Assembly (NCBI GenBank): GCA_030695605.1
Contig: JAUYQE010000045.1
Coordinates: 1-14,464 of the forward strand
DNA from: Nanobdellota archaeon
Lineage (GTDB): Archaea > Nanobdellota > Nanobdellia > Woesearchaeales > GW2011-AR9
Length of the DNA stretch: 14,464 nt
Reading direction: 5' to 3'
Part shown: in pieces, positions 13,001 through 14,464 of the stretch
Position numbering within the stretch: position 1 is the first letter of the stretch
Layout: every line of letters begins with the position of its first letter
Notes under the pieces: generated by a model
Told to the model about the DNA's origin: nothing
The model's database searches: none
The model's input: only the letters and a program-made list of their open reading frames with translations
Position numbers and translations under genes: made by a program

Positions 13001-14113
13001 TTAATAGAGAGACAGGCATTCTCCTGCTGCTCGATTATTAGTGATTTCTAGCGCGGCAGCTGTTTGTTGCAGCGACGCACAGTTCAGAGAAAGTTCCCGG
13101 CAACTGCTCGATTGCCGTTGAAAATTGTCTAACAGCATCGCAAAATTATTCTCGACGCCCCCCTCTTGATAAAAGCGGCGGCAGTCCCGCTCCGGGAAAG
13201 GCGCCTCTGATGCATAAAGATCATCATAATACTCTTGGATCGATGAAAGCTTTTCCCGATAAATATCGATGAGGTATGAGAGTCGCCACCAGGCTTTTTG
13301 CATCGTACAGTCATACATCTCCACAGTGCCGGCAAAGATAGCTGCATATTTCGCAGCGTCCCGTTCGCCACCTAAAGAGAGGATGGACACTGGGCTTTTA
13401 CCAGCCATTTTCTGGAAGCTTGTTCCTTTTTTCTCATAGTACTCGGCCGTTCTTCCATCGGCAGAAAAGACGACAGCGCTGACTTTATTATCGTCTAAGG
13501 TCCAAACACTTTCGGGCAATTGGGGAGAAAGCCTATCTAAAAAAATAAAACGGATGTGAAAAGCCTGGCCCGGTTTAATGATGTCTATCATTAAGGGTGA
13601 CACTTCTTCGACATCGATACGCAAGCGTTCTTCTGCATCATATGCGGCATCTAAAAACTCGTCCTGAAACCCACCACTTTCGCCGACAATCACATACTTG
13701 ATATTGGAGGCAGTAACGAACAAAAAGTCCATGACCTTAAAAGGAAATTGAAATGGCAAGCTCCAGAGGATGAGCTGCGGCGCCTGCAGTTCAGATGGAG
13801 CAAAGATCGTATCAACCGTATTTTGCACGGAAGCCAAGCCCGAAATGCCATATTCTGTTATGCCGTCCGCACAAGAGAAATAAAGCGGATAATCTACCAA
13901 GCTGCTGGTGTCAATAAAATTCTTGGTCTGCTCCGAAACACTCGCACCTGTGAAAATCGACTCCATAATCTGCACGACATCCATCGCCAAGCTTTCTTCC
14001 GAAGCCGCTTTTTGCTTGACGACGATACCGACAAAAAAGAGTAAAATGACTGCTCCGGCAATGAGTACATAAATCCAGTGGAACGTGATTTCAACCTGAG
14101 CTTTCTTTTCCAT
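13001..14113 (-). CDS. Large pilin-like membrane-anchored ectodomain protein, KKAQ signal
   Basis: A 370-residue protein with signal MEKKAQVEITFHWIY (K-K-A-Q) and a membrane helix at about 11-32. The ectodomain is large: a helical stalk to about residue 70, a beta-rich middle with VMDFLFVTASNIKYVIVGE, then KPGQAFHIRFIFLDR and a helical C-terminal part containing five of its six cysteines. The last 60 residues have spaced Cys in E-R-D-C, S-S-S-C, L-N-C and G-E-C. It starts two bases after the upstream stop. The N-terminus resembles archaeal type IV pilin-like proteins, but the ectodomain is much larger than a typical pilin (100-180 residues). No named domain was recognised. Confidence 0.8.
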   Translation of the reverse strand: MEKKAQVEITFHWIYVLIAGAVILLFFVGIVVKQKAASEESLAMDVVQIMESIFTGASVSEQTKNFIDTSSLVDYPLYFSCADGITEYGISGLASVQNTVDTIFAPSELQAPQLILWSLPFQFPFKVMDFLFVTASNIKYVIVGESGGFQDEFLDAAYDAEERLRIDVEEVSPLMIDIIKPGQAFHIRFIFLDRLSPQLPESVWTLDDNKVSAVVFSADGRTAEYYEKKGTSFQKMAGKSPVSILSLGGERDAAKYAAIFAGTVEMYDCTMQKAWWRLSYLIDIYREKLSSIQEYYDDLYASEAPFPERDCRRFYQEGGVENNFAMLLDNFQRQSSSCRELSLNCASLQQTAAALEITNNRAAGECLSLY

Positions 14114-14115
14114 GG

Positions 14116-14464
14116 TTATGGCTCGAGAGGAGACTCAACCCGAGAAATTTTTGTGCTAGCGCCCAGCCCCTCCAGGCGCAACGTGAAGGTTCCTTGGACA
14201 ATAGGTTCGCAATGGAAGCCTTTATCCGCAAAGCTAAGGGGAGATACTTTAATTTTAACGGGGCCGAGGGGCTGCAGGAAGACATTTTCATCGACATCTT
14301 TGTAGCCCGCAGAAAAATCTTCCCCCGCAGCTTGCTGTGCTTCCCCAGCATCTTTCCAGACGGCACATGCATACTGATCTTCGAAGCAGAGATCATCTAA
14401 CTCGCCAGCGATATTTGCATAACCCAAATCCACAAAACATATTCTTTCATACCCTAATGGTGTC
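14116..14464 (-). CDS. Partial C-terminal part of a surface protein, cut by window edge
   Basis: The open frame continues to the window end, so the N-terminus lies outside. About 116 codons are visible. A GTG at 14433 is not the likely start, because the upstream codons (T-P-L-G-Y-E-R-I-C-F) continue without a stop and look coding. Visible features are four cysteines, a beta-rich tail with NVFLQPLGPVKIKV and FTLRLEGLGASTKIS, and no membrane segment in the visible part. The stop lies two bases before the next ATG, so it is the upstream member of operon 2. By context it is probably another membrane-anchored ectodomain protein. Confidence 0.75.
   Translation of the reverse strand, partial: TPLGYERICFVDLGYANIAGELDDLCFEDQYACAVWKDAGEAQQAAGEDFSAGYKDVDENVFLQPLGPVKIKVSPLSFADKGFHCEPIVQGTFTLRLEGLGASTKISRVESPLEP

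Noticed and set aside
4065..14464. Idea that the surface operons are a complete type IV pilus or archaellum locus
   Set aside because: No secretion ATPase, membrane platform, prepilin peptidase or archaellum accessory gene is in the window, so only pilin-like architecture can be claimed.

Overview
The window looks archaeal, most likely from a DPANN lineage of the Woesearchaeota/Pacearchaeota kind (inference). Four things support this: an RPA-type single-strand DNA-binding protein with the archaeal N-terminal region; archaeal TATA boxes centred about 26 nt upstream of several start codons, which implies leaderless transcripts; a radical SAM protein of the archaeal COG2108 type; and long runs of short-leader, single-membrane-span proteins starting with M-(N)-K-K-G/A. 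No rRNA, tRNA, CRISPR array or complete transposon was seen.

Layout. Bases 1-299 hold no convincing gene but carry hairpins resembling IS200/IS605 ends. A minus-strand housekeeping block follows. It holds a cysteine-free MutY-like adenine glycosylase (300-1103) coupled to a YdjM/DUF457-type membrane hydrolase (1105-1557), a predicted 43-residue leaderless small protein (1608-1739), and an RPA homologue with two OB folds (1813-2763). A Fic-domain protein (2866-3897) lies next. It is flanked by a 24-bp near-perfect direct repeat that duplicates the last codons of the neighbouring gene, so it looks like an inserted cassette.

The rest is dominated by two minus-strand operons of membrane-anchored, extracytoplasmic proteins. 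Operon 1 (10551 down to 4065) has 12 genes, mostly joined by 4-nt ATGA/GTGA overlaps, and two of them are only 40 and 50 residues long. Operon 2 (14464 down to 11866) has four genes, the first cut by the window edge. Nearly all start with a class III (type IV pilin-like) signal: a short basic leader, G or A, then a hydrophobic helix. Each ectodomain then has an even number of cysteines. Recognisable ectodomain modules are a thrombospondin type-3 calcium-binding motif (6860-7123), Hcp-like Sel1 repeats with C-x7-C pairs (7922-9538) and a ten-cysteine domain (9847-10173). Between the operons, on the plus strand, sits the radical SAM gene (10720-11862).

Interpretation. The two operons probably encode the subunits of a cell-surface assembly, such as a pilus-like, pseudopilus-like or envelope complex. 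No assembly ATPase, platform protein or prepilin peptidase is visible here, so this is inference from the shared N-termini, gene packing and even-cysteine pattern.
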